NCBI RefSeq assembly: GCF_035515275.1
Contig: NZ_DATJBQ010000098.1
Location: forward strand, 1-20,136
From: Pusillimonas sp035515275
GTDB taxonomy: Bacteria; Pseudomonadota; Gammaproteobacteria; Burkholderiales; Burkholderiaceae_B
Direction: 5' to 3'
DNA length: 20,136 bases
The notes below the pieces were generated by a model. The model made no database searches. It worked only from the letters and a program-made list of their open reading frames with translations, and was not told the DNA's origin. The first letter of the stretch is position 1, and the number at the start of each line of letters is the position of its first letter. Made by a program: the position numbers and the translations under genes. Positions 1 to 7,138 of the stretch are shown here, piece after piece.

Positions 1-256
1 CCGATCTCAGCATGAGCTGAGTCGTCTTGACGTCGAAGCTTTCGGGGTACATGGCGTGCTCGCGCATCTGCTCTTGCAGATCGACCATCGTGGGGTCAAG
101 CGCGCCGGTGACGTTCATGCGGGCTTCAATGCGCGGGGGTACGAAACCCAACAGCTCTTCATAAATTTCGGTGCGTTCGGCGATGCTTTTCTTGGTGTCG
201 CTGTACGTGCCGATGCTTGAGCGGACGGTATCCAGATTGATTCGTTTGGGTAACAT
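1..256 (-). CDS. Carboxymuconolactone decarboxylase-family-like protein (3' part beyond window)
   Basis: The first 85 residues are visible, starting at the ATG at 254-256 (MLPKRINLDTV...); the rest lies left of the window. The stretch with FVPPRIEARM, then a short acidic helix region with LQEQMREHAMYP and FDVKTTQLML, resembles the N-terminal half of AhpD/CMD-fold proteins, which act as gamma-carboxymuconolactone decarboxylases or peroxidase-like enzymes. The catalytic Cys/His region would be in the missing part, so activity cannot be judged. It is the last visible gene of the minus-strand operon, 22 bp after the hydrolase stop, and therefore probably belongs to the same ring-cleavage pathway. 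Family assignment is from remembered sequence style and is moderately uncertain; the reading frame itself is secure. Confidence 0.55.
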   Translation of the reverse strand, partial: MLPKRINLDTVRSSIGTYSDTKKSIAERTEIYEELLGFVPPRIEARMNVTGALDPTMVDLQEQMREHAMYPESFDVKTTQLMLRS

Positions 257-278
257 AAGAAACTCTATCAGGGTTGGG

Positions 279-950
279 TTAGTTGGAGGAAGCGGGTGAG
301 GGCAGGGCCGCCCATGCTGAAACAACGTCTTGCGTCGTGCATACCTCGCCGAATAAAAATTGCACGTTCATGAGGCTGGCCTCGTGCAGTTGCGGTGTAT
401 GCGAAGCGACCGCATCGCGCGGAACCACGCAGGTAAAGCCCAAGGAATGCCCTTCGCGGGCGGTGGACTCAACACAGATTTGCGTTTGCACGCCTGTAAG
501 CACCAGGGTTTCAACGCCATGGGCGCGCAGCGCAGACTCGAGGTCGGTGCCCGAAAAACCGCTGTAATTGTGCTTGATGAACACAGCTTCGTCTTGTGCG
601 GGGCTGACGCAAAACCACTGAGCCCCCCATGATCCGGGCTCGCAGCAGGTTGCGGTAATACCCCGCAGACGTAGCTTTCGCAGCATTGATGCGGGGATGC
701 GGTCGTGCGAGTAATCGGCGCCGATCCAGAAAACAGGCACATGGTTGTCGCGTGCGGCCGCCAGCAATTGCTGCAGGTTTTTGCATATGCCGGCGGCCGC
801 TGCAACGTCTTTACCCATCACGGCATCTATGTAGCCGCCCGGGGCGCAAAAGTCGTTTTGCATGTCAATGACCAGCAAAGCCGAGGCGTCGCTGCGCAGG
901 GCATCAGCTAGCGCAGCCTGATCGGCCGCTTTGGGTTGCGGTGTATTCAT
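279..950 (-). CDS. Isochorismatase-family cysteine hydrolase
   Basis: A 223-residue protein of the isochorismatase-like (cysteine hydrolase) fold, which hydrolyses amides such as nicotinamide, N-carbamoyl compounds or maleamate, or the vinyl ether of isochorismate. The likely triad is visible: Asp29 in LVIDMQNDF, Lys126 in VFIKHNYSGF and nucleophile Cys159 in GVQTQICVESTAR. I chose the ATG at 948-950 rather than an in-frame start 14 codons upstream, because the upstream start would lie inside the dioxygenase gene and the chosen one has AAGGGG at the right distance. It starts 8 bp after the dioxygenase stop, so it is co-transcribed. A true isochorismatase role is unlikely in this context; hydrolysis of an amide made by ring cleavage fits better, but the substrate is inference. 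Confidence 0.85.
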   Translation of the reverse strand: MNTPQPKAADQAALADALRSDASALLVIDMQNDFCAPGGYIDAVMGKDVAAAAGICKNLQQLLAAARDNHVPVFWIGADYSHDRIPASMLRKLRLRGITATCCEPGSWGAQWFCVSPAQDEAVFIKHNYSGFSGTDLESALRAHGVETLVLTGVQTQICVESTAREGHSLGFTCVVPRDAVASHTPQLHEASLMNVQFLFGEVCTTQDVVSAWAALPSPASSN

Positions 951-958
951 GACGCCCC

Positions 959-1804
959 TTACAGTGCCCAGTACGAGCCGCCCATGCCGCAACGCATGGG
1001 TACCGAAGGTACGTAGAAGACGCTTTCGGCCTTGGGCTTGCCGTGTTCGGCTGCGGCGCCCATGGCCACCAGCCAGGCCAGAAGTTCGCCGGCTCCGCCG
1101 TCGCCGCCGGTCAGCATTTTTTCGAAAGTGGCTTCTTTGCGTACTTTGTCGAGATCGCCGGTTTCGAGCAGGTTCATGAACCAGCGGTCGAATTCTTCGT
1201 GGACGGTGAAGTAATCAAGCCCGCCTGGGTCGTGAGACAGACCGCCGGTGGTCATGAGTACAACGCGTTCGTCCGAAGGAAACTGCTTGACGATGCGAGC
1301 GATCTGCACGCCAACTTCAAGGCAGTGCGAGGCGCTGGGCAGTGGTGGAACGATGCAGTTCATGTGCACGGGCACAAAGCGAACGTCGTACTTGGGAAAC
1401 AAAAACTTAAGCGGTACCGACCAGTTGTCGTCGAACAGCAGCTCTTCGGCAAACGCATGATTAATGCCGGCCTTGGCGGAATCCCGTACCAGGGCGCGGC
1501 CCAGTTCGCGGTGTCCGCTTATTTGATAATCGGGAACATTAAGCCAGTCTTTGAACCACGGTGCCGGCCCTTCCCAGTGATCGCCGATGCCCACACAAAA
1601 ATCGGGCACGTTTTCCATGGGGAAATTAAGCAGGTGGTCATTGGCCACGCCGATAACCACGTCGGGCTTGAGCTCTTGCATGCGGCGCTGGAACTCCTGG
1701 TATCCGGCAAGCACTGCGTCTTGCTGTTCTTGCGGGGCGCGGTCGATCCACCCGGTGACGCCGGGTGCGTGGGCCACGCCCAAGGTAGCGACAAGCTGTG
1801 CCAT
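959..1804 (-). CDS. Class III extradiol ring-cleavage dioxygenase, LigB-type catalytic subunit
   Basis: A 281-residue catalytic subunit of the LigB superfamily (protocatechuate 4,5-dioxygenase, gallate dioxygenase and relatives), which uses Fe(II) and O2 to cleave a dihydroxylated ring next to the two hydroxyls. The expected residues are all present: His12 in GVAHAPG, His57 in GVANDHLLNF and Glu240 in GGAGELL as likely iron ligands, and His191 in GGLSHDPGG as the likely acid-base. The ATG at 1802-1804 lies 2 bp beyond the stop of the small-subunit gene, with AGGAGAA embedded in the end of that gene, so the subunits are translationally coupled. The substrate is not readable from sequence; the neighbouring amide hydrolase makes an N-heterocycle possible besides protocatechuate or gallate. 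Confidence 0.9.
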   Translation of the reverse strand: MAQLVATLGVAHAPGVTGWIDRAPQEQQDAVLAGYQEFQRRMQELKPDVVIGVANDHLLNFPMENVPDFCVGIGDHWEGPAPWFKDWLNVPDYQISGHRELGRALVRDSAKAGINHAFAEELLFDDNWSVPLKFLFPKYDVRFVPVHMNCIVPPLPSASHCLEVGVQIARIVKQFPSDERVVLMTTGGLSHDPGGLDYFTVHEEFDRWFMNLLETGDLDKVRKEATFEKMLTGGDGGAGELLAWLVAMGAAAEHGKPKAESVFYVPSVPMRCGMGGSYWAL

Positions 1805-1806
1805 GG

Positions 1807-2115
1807 TTAGTTGTTCTCCTGCGTAATACCCATTTTCTCGGCATAAAGACGAGCGGCATCGCTGTTGTTGTGGTTGTATCCGCCGCCCTTGAACAGACGG
1901 CTGATCTGGGGAAGAAAGTAGGGGTGCACGCCCATACGGGCCAGGCCCGAAATGTCGATGTTGCGCCAGGCCTGGCGCTCGGGCTCGGTGAGGCCGTAAT
2001 GTTGCATGCAGGCCTCGATGTCTTGCTGAAATTGCGCATAGCGTTGCTGGTCACGGCGCAGTTCGAACACCATGCGGTTCGACGGCAGGGTGCGGTCTGT
2101 GTCCTGGATACCCAT
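1807..2115 (-). CDS. LigA-type small subunit of extradiol dioxygenase
   Basis: A 102-residue all-helical-looking protein matching the LigA small subunit family, which packs on LigB and closes the active site of class III extradiol dioxygenases. Typical features are the segment with MQHYGLTEPERQAW followed by DISGLARMGVHPYFLPQI. Its length is close to that usual for a free-standing LigA. The start ATG at 2113-2115 has AAGGAAT upstream. It is the first gene of the minus-strand operon and is followed after 2 bp by the catalytic subunit. Transcription probably starts from the promoter at 2160-2188 and is probably controlled by the divergent GntR-type regulator. Confidence 0.85.
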   Translation of the reverse strand: MGIQDTDRTLPSNRMVFELRRDQQRYAQFQQDIEACMQHYGLTEPERQAWRNIDISGLARMGVHPYFLPQISRLFKGGGYNHNNSDAARLYAEKMGITQENN

Positions 2116-2133
2116 CGATATTCCTTATAAATT

Positions 2134-2160
2134 TCGATTTACGTAAATAATATCGATTTA
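2134..2160. promoter_or_regulatory. Operator-like repeats in the divergent promoter region
   Basis: TCGATTTA occurs at 2134-2141 and again at 2153-2160, 19 bases apart, or about two helical turns. Between and overlapping them is the perfect 12-base palindrome ATTTACGTAAAT at 2137-2148. The cluster covers the start-site region of the dioxygenase promoter. By position this is the likely binding site of the GntR/FCD regulator, but that is inference. Confidence 0.4.
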
Positions 2161-2188
2161 ATGTAGAGGGGTTTATAATCGCTGTCAA
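2160..2188 (-). promoter_or_regulatory. Sigma70-type promoter of the dioxygenase operon
   Basis: On the minus strand a perfect -35 box TTGACA (2183-2188) is followed by a 17-base spacer and the -10 box TACATT (2160-2165, four of six matches). A start site near 2153 would give a short leader to the LigA start at 2115. Repeated TCGATTTA elements lie at and just after the -10 box, a position suited to repression. Confidence 0.6.
2174..2179 (+). promoter_or_regulatory. -10 box of the GntR regulator promoter
   Basis: A perfect TATAAT lies 48 bases before the regulator ATG on the plus strand. No good -35 box is seen 16-18 bases upstream (TATCGA is the best), which suggests a weak or assisted promoter. 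It sits inside the opposing promoter's spacer, so the two promoters would compete. Confidence 0.4.
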
Positions 2189-2227
2189 CCGGGGCTTTTC
2201 CCAAAGAACCTTTTCCACAACGACTTG

Positions 2228-2896
2228 ATGACCAAGGCTGACCCGACTCCGACTTTATCCAGCAGCATTGCCGCCATGCTGCGCGAGCGCATCGCACATG
2301 GCGAGTTTGCGCCCGGTGCCAAACTGCGCCTTGAAGAGTTGCGCGCCATGTTCGGCGTTAGCCTTAGCCCCTTGCGCGAGGCTTTGTCGCGCTTGTGCGC
2401 CGAGGGCTTCGTGGCAATGGAAGACCAGAAAGGCTACCGGGTCGTGCCCGTTTCACAGAACAACCTCGACGAAGTGATTCGCCTGCGCGTGCAGTTTGAA
2501 GGCTATGCGCTGCGCGAAGCCATCAAGAACGGGGACGATGCCTGGGAAGGCGAGGTATTGGCCGCCTTGCATCGCCTTAACAAGATTGAACGGGGGCAGG
2601 TGGATGCGCAAGGGGTCAGCCAATGGGAGCAAGCCCATAGTGTGTTTCATCGCCAGTTGATTTCTGCCTGCAGCATGCCGCTGCTGCTGCACTTTTGCGC
2701 CACCTTGCATGACCTGAACGACCGATATCGGCGCATATTTTTGTCGGACAATCCCATCGACCGCGACGTGCGCCAAGAGCATGTTGATTTATGCGCGGCC
2801 ACACTCGAGCGTCGCGCTGACGACGCCTGCGATCTGCTGCGGGCTCATGTAGAAAGAACCGGCGCTAATGTGCTTAAAGCACTCGGGAACGGATAG
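2228..2896 (+). CDS. GntR-family (FCD subgroup) transcriptional regulator
   Basis: A 222-residue regulator. Residues 10-75 form a winged helix-turn-helix with the GntR pattern (LRLEELRAMFGVSLSPLREAL, then FVAMEDQKGYRVVPVS). Residues 80-215 form an FCD ligand-binding domain; His141, His185 (RQEHVDLC) and His207 (RAHVERT) are the likely metal-site histidines. I chose the ATG at 2228, although a TTG directly before it is also possible; no strong ribosome site is visible for either. It is divergent from the extradiol dioxygenase operon with overlapping promoters, the usual layout for a local repressor whose effector is the pathway substrate or an intermediate. The effector is unknown. Confidence 0.88.
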   Translation: MTKADPTPTLSSSIAAMLRERIAHGEFAPGAKLRLEELRAMFGVSLSPLREALSRLCAEGFVAMEDQKGYRVVPVSQNNLDEVIRLRVQFEGYALREAIKNGDDAWEGEVLAALHRLNKIERGQVDAQGVSQWEQAHSVFHRQLISACSMPLLLHFCATLHDLNDRYRRIFLSDNPIDRDVRQEHVDLCAATLERRADDACDLLRAHVERTGANVLKALGNG

Positions 2897-2912
2897 AGGG
2901 GCTAATTGCGGG

Positions 2913-2957
2913 TAAATAAAAGCCCCTGAACCGATGCGAAAGTGTCGATTCAAGGGC
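2913..2957 (-). terminator. Rho-independent terminator of the catalase gene
   Basis: On the minus strand, 47 bases after the catalase stop, a 13-pair stem (2922-2934 with 2945-2957, two G-U pairs) closes a 10-base loop and is followed by TTTTATTTA. It also lies just after the GntR gene on the other strand. Confidence 0.7.
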
Positions 2958-2961
2958 GAGC

Positions 2962-2996
2962 TCGGGCAACAGGGCCCGAAGTTTATTATTGTATTT
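2962..2996 (+). terminator. Possible terminator of the GntR regulator gene
   Basis: TCGGGC and GCCCGA (2962-2967 and 2974-2979) form a 6-pair stem with a 6-base loop, followed by the T-rich tail GTTTATTATTGTATTT. The stem is short, so confidence is moderate. A second perfect inverted repeat, AGGGGCT/AGCCCCT, spans 2897-2927. Confidence 0.4.
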
Positions 2997-3004
2997 GGCG
3001 CAGC

Positions 3005-4504
3005 TTACGCGTCGCCCATGCCTGCAGCCGGGTCCTCGCCGCGGCCCGCGAACACCTGCTCTTCGATACGCTTGCCAATATCGGCGTCGATGCTCTTCCA
3101 GTAATCAATGGCACGCTCAAGTACCGGGCTGCGCACGCCGCCCAACAGGCTGCCCGCCACCTGATTAACCAGGTGGGTGCGTTCGTCGTCGTTGAACACC
3201 TCGCGTACCAGCGTGCCGGGTTGGCCGAAATCGTCGTCTTCAGCGTGCAGCTCGTAGGCCGAACGCACCATCTCGCCGTCGGCCTCCCATCCGTCGGGCA
3301 TGGGGCCGGTGTCGTCGGCCCATGGGCGGCCGCCGCTGTTGGCAGCGTACACGGGAGCATTGCCGCTATGGTGGTAAGCCATCTGGCCGTCGAACATATA
3401 GGTGTTGACTGGCACCTTGGGTTGATTGACGGGCAGTTGGTGGAAGTTGGCGCCAATGCGGTTGCGCTGTGCATCGGCGTAGGCAAAGGCACGGCCCAGC
3501 AGCATTTTGTCGGGCGACAGGCCGGTGCCCGGCACCGTATTACCCGGCGAAAAAGCCGCTTGTTCAATCTGAGCAAAGAAGTTTTCGGGGTTGCGGTTGA
3601 GCGTCATGGTGCCAACCGGAATAAGCGGGTAGTCTTTATGCGACCAGGTCTTGGTCAGGTCAAAGGGGTTGAAGCGATAGTTCTTGGCTTCTGCATACGG
3701 CATGATCTGTACCGACAATTTCCATTTCGGGAAATCTTGGCGGGCAATGGCGTCGAACAGGTCGCGACGGTGAAAATCGGCGTCATTGCCGGCCATGGCG
3801 GCCGCCTCTTCGTTGGTAAAGAACTTCATGCCTTGCTGGGTGTGGAAATGGTACTTGACCCAGAATTTTTCGCCTTGGGCATTAACCCACATATAAGTGT
3901 GCGAACCATAGCCGTTCATGTGGCGCCAGGTGCGGGGCAGGCCGCGCGGGCCCATCAAATAGGTGACCTGGTGAGCTGATTCGGGGTTGTTGGTCCAGAA
4001 ATCCCATTGCATGTGGTTGTCGCGCAGGCCTGAATCAGGCAGCCGTTTTTGGCTGCGAATGAAGTGGGGGAACTTCATGGGGTCGCGCACAAAGAAGATG
4101 GGTGTGTTGTTGCCCACCAGGTCGAAATTGCCTTCGCTGGTGTAGAACTTGAGCGAAAAGCCGCGCACGTCACGCCAGGTGTCGGGGCTGCCCGACTCGC
4201 CGGCCACCGTCGAGAATCGGGCCAGCATTTCAGTTTTGCAGCCTTTCTGAAAGAGGGCGGCCTTGGTGTAGGCGGACATGTCTTCGGTGGTTTCCAGCAC
4301 GCCGAACGCCCCTGCGCCCTTGGCGTGCGGCTGGCGCTCGGGCACTTTTTCGCGGTTGAAGTGCGCCATTTGCTCAAGAAAGTGCACGTCGTGCAAGAGC
4401 AGGGGGCCATTGGGCCCGATAGACAATGTGTTGCGGTCGCTTTGCGCCGGAGCACCGGTGCCCGTCGTAGAGTGTTTGGCCAGGTCGTTCTTGGAATCGC
4501 TCAT
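3005..4504 (-). CDS. katA: Monofunctional haem catalase
   Basis: A 499-residue catalase that disproportionates hydrogen peroxide to water and oxygen. The distal site is clear: FNREKVPERQPHAKGAGAFG with catalytic His60, and GNNTPIFFVRDP with the catalytic Asn near 133. The proximal haem ligand is Tyr342 in GRAFAYADAQRNRIG. The length fits the small-subunit clade and no C-terminal flavodoxin-like extension is present. I chose the ATG at 4502-4504 (MSDSKNDLAK), with GAGGA upstream, over an in-frame start 11 codons earlier. There is no signal peptide, so it should be cytoplasmic. It has its own promoter and terminator and is monocistronic. No convincing OxyR site was found. The symbol katA is by family convention only. 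Confidence 0.95.
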   Translation of the reverse strand: MSDSKNDLAKHSTTGTGAPAQSDRNTLSIGPNGPLLLHDVHFLEQMAHFNREKVPERQPHAKGAGAFGVLETTEDMSAYTKAALFQKGCKTEMLARFSTVAGESGSPDTWRDVRGFSLKFYTSEGNFDLVGNNTPIFFVRDPMKFPHFIRSQKRLPDSGLRDNHMQWDFWTNNPESAHQVTYLMGPRGLPRTWRHMNGYGSHTYMWVNAQGEKFWVKYHFHTQQGMKFFTNEEAAAMAGNDADFHRRDLFDAIARQDFPKWKLSVQIMPYAEAKNYRFNPFDLTKTWSHKDYPLIPVGTMTLNRNPENFFAQIEQAAFSPGNTVPGTGLSPDKMLLGRAFAYADAQRNRIGANFHQLPVNQPKVPVNTYMFDGQMAYHHSGNAPVYAANSGGRPWADDTGPMPDGWEADGEMVRSAYELHAEDDDFGQPGTLVREVFNDDERTHLVNQVAGSLLGGVRSPVLERAIDYWKSIDADIGKRIEEQVFAGRGEDPAAGMGDA

Positions 4505-4567
4505 GGGGTCCTCGTTGTCATAGATACCCGGTGCCAAAGTATTCGAACAAGCACCGAAACAATCTAC

Positions 4568-4596
4568 ACTATAGCTGTGCCCTGAGGGCTTGCCAA
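4568..4596 (-). promoter_or_regulatory. Sigma70-type promoter of the catalase gene
   Basis: On the minus strand TTGGCA (4591-4596) and TATAGT (4568-4573) are spaced by 17 bases, each matching five of six consensus bases. The leader to the ATG at 4504 would be about 57 bases. The spacer contains the inverted repeat GCCC-TGA-GGGC (4579-4589), which could be a regulator site. Confidence 0.65.
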
Positions 4597-4721
4597 TAGA
4601 ATGAAGGTGACAAGTTTCTAACCGTTCATGCAGGGCGGCAGGGGGCCGTCAAGCCATTTTGCCGCTGCCTGTTCGCCAATTTGTGATAGCGTTTGATGCT
4701 TTGAATGTAAAGGAAGGCGTT

Positions 4722-5273
4722 ATGGCCACACGGCTTTCAGTCATTACCACCCGCAGCGGCGACCAGGGCACCACCGGCCTTGGCGACGGCAGCCGCATCG
4801 ATAAGGACGCGCCCCGCATCGCCGCGCTGGGCGATGTCGACGAGCTGAACAGCGCTGTGGGTTTGCTGCGCGCCGAGACATTGCCCCAAGAGGTTGACGC
4901 CTTGCTGGCGCGCATCCAGAACGACCTGTTCGACTTGGGGGCCGAGCTGTGCATACCGGGGCATAAGGCGGTCAGCGATCAGCAAGTACTGTTTTTGGAA
5001 ACCTCGCTGGCTCAGTACAACGCTGCGCTGGGCGACCTTAAAGAATTCATCTTGCCGGGCGGGACGCGACCGGCGGCATTGGCTCACATGGCCCGTACCG
5101 TCTGCCGTCGTGCCGAGCGCTCGGTGGTGGCATTGGGCCGGGCGGATGACGCGGCGCAAAGCGGTGCGGTGCTTCGGTATTTGAACCGGCTGTCAGATTT
5201 GTGCTTTGTGCTGGCCCGGTCGCTGAATCGTTCCGCCGGCCGTTCCGATGTGTTGTGGCGCCGACAAGACTAG
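4722..5273 (+). CDS. PduO-type ATP:cob(I)alamin adenosyltransferase
   Basis: A 183-residue enzyme of the PduO/MMAB family, which transfers the adenosyl group of ATP to cob(I)alamin to make coenzyme B12. The N-terminal ATP-binding stretch TTRSGDQGTTGLGDG (residues 9-23) and LGDVDELNSAVGLLRAE (37-52) are typical. So are FILPGGTRPAALAHMARTVCRRAER (109-133, including the ATP-contacting arginine region) and LNRLSDLCFVLAR (154-166). The ATG at 4722 has AAGGAAG nearby and matches the family's usual start; an upstream in-frame start adds 21 unlikely residues. Cytoplasmic, probably trimeric as known for the family. No cobalamin biosynthesis or B12-dependent enzyme gene is next to it, so it looks like a stand-alone salvage gene. 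Confidence 0.93.
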   Translation: MATRLSVITTRSGDQGTTGLGDGSRIDKDAPRIAALGDVDELNSAVGLLRAETLPQEVDALLARIQNDLFDLGAELCIPGHKAVSDQQVLFLETSLAQYNAALGDLKEFILPGGTRPAALAHMARTVCRRAERSVVALGRADDAAQSGAVLRYLNRLSDLCFVLARSLNRSAGRSDVLWRRQD

Positions 5274-5310
5274 CGGCCATATACAGGTTCCCACGCCGCA
5301 TTGTTTGACG

Positions 5311-5326
5311 CATAATGTATATTATG
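5311..5326. repeat. Short AT-rich inverted repeat
   Basis: CATAAT and ATTATG flank a 4-base centre GTAT in the gap between two convergent genes. It could be a protein site or chance. Apart from this and the terminator at 5344-5376, the 113-bp gap shows nothing else. Confidence 0.25.
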
Positions 5327-5343
5327 TAAAGTAATGGGTGGGT

Positions 5344-5376
5344 AAAAAAGGAGCTGGGCCCATCGGCCCGCTCCTT
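5344..5376 (-). terminator. Strong rho-independent terminator of the cupin gene
   Basis: On the minus strand, 10 bases after the cupin stop, a GC-rich 12-pair stem with one bulged base (5348-5360 with 5365-5376, 4-base loop) is followed by a run of six T (A5344-A5349 on the plus strand). It may also stop transcripts arriving from the adenosyltransferase gene on the other side. Confidence 0.85.
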
Positions 5377-5386
5377 ACAAACTACC

Positions 5387-5782
5387 TTACTCGCTGGTCT
5401 TGCCGTCGAAGTGTTCTTCTGAGGCGTCGGCGTCTGCCTTGGTTTTGTGGACCACACCGTCGCGGTGTTCGGGCGGCGCGTACAAGGTGTACAGCCGCAA
5501 AGGCTCGGAGCCGGTATTGATCACATTATGGCGGGCGCCGGCCGGAACAATGATTGCGTCGTCGTCTTCGATCTTGGTGGTCTTGCCGTCAATAATGACC
5601 TCGCCCTGGCCGTCTTCGATGCGGAAGAACTGGTCGTGGCCTTCGTGTACTTCGGCGCCGATCTCTTCACCGGGCTGAAGTGTCATCAGCACCAACTGAA
5701 GGTGTTTTCCGGTATAGAGCACCTTGCGAAACAAGTCGTTTTCGACTGTCAGTTTTTCGATGTCGTCGATAAAGCCTTTCAT
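5387..5782 (-). CDS. Small single-domain cupin protein
   Basis: A 131-residue cupin. The first cupin motif contains GAEVHEGHDQFFRIEDGQGEV (His46 and His49 as possible metal ligands) and the second is VPAGARHNVINTG (His85). The C-terminal 25 residues are charged and probably disordered. No signal peptide is present, and the ATG at 5780-5782 has AAGGACT upstream. Such stand-alone cupins often bind a metal ion and may be isomerases, dioxygenases or small-molecule sensors; the function cannot be deduced here. It is monocistronic, with its own strong terminator. Neighbours give no pathway clue. Confidence 0.85.
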   Translation of the reverse strand: MKGFIDDIEKLTVENDLFRKVLYTGKHLQLVLMTLQPGEEIGAEVHEGHDQFFRIEDGQGEVIIDGKTTKIEDDDAIIVPAGARHNVINTGSEPLRLYTLYAPPEHRDGVVHKTKADADASEEHFDGKTSE

Positions 5783-5905
5783 GTGGAGTCCTTGCCTTGG
5801 CTAGAAATAAAAATCGGGTGATGCGGTGCGATAAATAACCTTATCACAATGAAGTTATGTTCAACAGCCCCGCGCCGGTCACGCACCAGGCATATTTCGT
5901 GCCAC

Positions 5906-7111
5906 CTACTGAATCAGTTGATTGATCTCGATAATTGGCATCATTACCGCCAGAACAATTACCAACACGATGCCGCCCATGATCAATATCATCAGTGGTT
6001 CAAGCATTGCGGTCATTGCCATGGCGCGCCTTTCGAGCTCTTGTGACAATATTTTAGCCGCTCGGCCAAGCATTGCGGGTAGCTCTCCGGTACGCTCACC
6101 GCTGCCGACCAGGTGCACCAGCAACGGCGGGAAAATTTTCTGCGCTTGCAACGATTGGGCCAGGGGGCTGCCCTCTTTGACCCGGTTGGTTGCATCGTCG
6201 ACGGCGGCCTGAAGCTTGCGGTTCTTGAGTGTGTGGCGTGCGGCGTCAAGAGCAATCAGCAGCGGAACATTGCTGCTTGTCAGCATGGCCAGGGTGGACG
6301 CAAAGCGAGCTACATCGACACCCAAGGCATATCGACCCACAATGGGTAGCCGAAGAACACGAGCATCCCAGGCAAGCCGGGCAACGGGGTTACGCAGCGT
6401 CAGACGCCATAACCCGAACAGCCCTGCAAGACACACCGCTACAAGCAGGCCCCAATTGCCTGTGAACTCGCTTGTGGCCAGCATTATTCGCGTGAGCAAT
6501 GGCAGTGTCTGGTGTGCTTGTGAAAACGCGCCGACGACCTGCGGCACGACATAGCTGAGAAGGAAAATAATAATTCCAATGGACACCACGGTGACAATGA
6601 TCGGATATATGAAGGCGGTCAGTACCTTGTTTTTCAAGGCGCCGCGCGATTCGATATAGTCGGCCAGTTGCTCAAGTACCTGGGCCAGGTCTCCCGATTG
6701 TTCGCCGGCATCGACCACGGCCACATAGATGTCTGGAAAATCTTTAGGATGGATGGCCAGTGCTTGGCCAAGACGGTGGCCGGCCCGCACATCATCCCGC
6801 ACGGCCGCTAACACTCGCGCGACATGCTTGCGCTCGGCCTGTTCCATGGTGGCGCGCAGCGCGGCTTCCAGCGGAAGCCGGGCAGCCAGCAGACTGGCCA
6901 ATTGACGCGTGAGCCAGCCCAGATCAACGTCATTGATTCTTGCCCTGCCCCAACTGCTCTGCCCTGCTCTGTTGCGGGTTTCACGCAGCGACAAAGGCAA
7001 CAGGCCGCGGGTACGCAAGATCTGACGCGCACTACGTTCGCTATCCGCATCAACCATGCCCCGGTCGTTGCGACCCGCAGCGTCGACTGCTTCATACTGA
7101 TAGGAAGGCAT
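5906..7111 (-). CDS. gspF: Type II secretion inner-membrane platform protein GspF
   Basis: A 401-residue polytopic inner-membrane protein that couples the GspE ATPase to the pseudopilus. It begins with the family hallmark MPSYQYEAVDAAGR, followed by two repeated cytoplasmic GspF domains (about 65-165 and 268-370, each with a VxxGE(Q/R)(S/T)G element: VDAGEQSGDL and VGSGERTGEL). Membrane segments are near 167-190, 219-238 and 375-396. Length is normal. It is the last gene of the gspG-F operon, 27 bp after gspE. I see no clear terminator in the 123-bp gap before the cupin gene (5783-5905), which otherwise holds only the cupin's upstream region. Confidence 0.95.
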   Translation of the reverse strand: MPSYQYEAVDAAGRNDRGMVDADSERSARQILRTRGLLPLSLRETRNRAGQSSWGRARINDVDLGWLTRQLASLLAARLPLEAALRATMEQAERKHVARVLAAVRDDVRAGHRLGQALAIHPKDFPDIYVAVVDAGEQSGDLAQVLEQLADYIESRGALKNKVLTAFIYPIIVTVVSIGIIIFLLSYVVPQVVGAFSQAHQTLPLLTRIMLATSEFTGNWGLLVAVCLAGLFGLWRLTLRNPVARLAWDARVLRLPIVGRYALGVDVARFASTLAMLTSSNVPLLIALDAARHTLKNRKLQAAVDDATNRVKEGSPLAQSLQAQKIFPPLLVHLVGSGERTGELPAMLGRAAKILSQELERRAMAMTAMLEPLMILIMGGIVLVIVLAVMMPIIEINQLIQ

Positions 7112-7138
7112 GAGGTGGCTCCGTATATTGACGTGTCT

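Noticed and set aside
1043..1810. A 255-codon open frame on the plus strand opposite the LigB-type gene
   Set aside because: Antisense shadow of a gene with all catalytic residues; no independent coding evidence.
2942..3979. A 345-codon open frame on the plus strand opposite the catalase gene
   Set aside because: It is the antisense of a highly conserved catalase; long opposite-strand frames are common in GC-rich genes and this one has no recognisable domain or ribosome site.
4505..4721. OxyR binding site upstream of catalase
   Set aside because: ATAG elements occur at 4571 and 4596, but their spacing and the missing CTAT partners do not fit the OxyR pattern.
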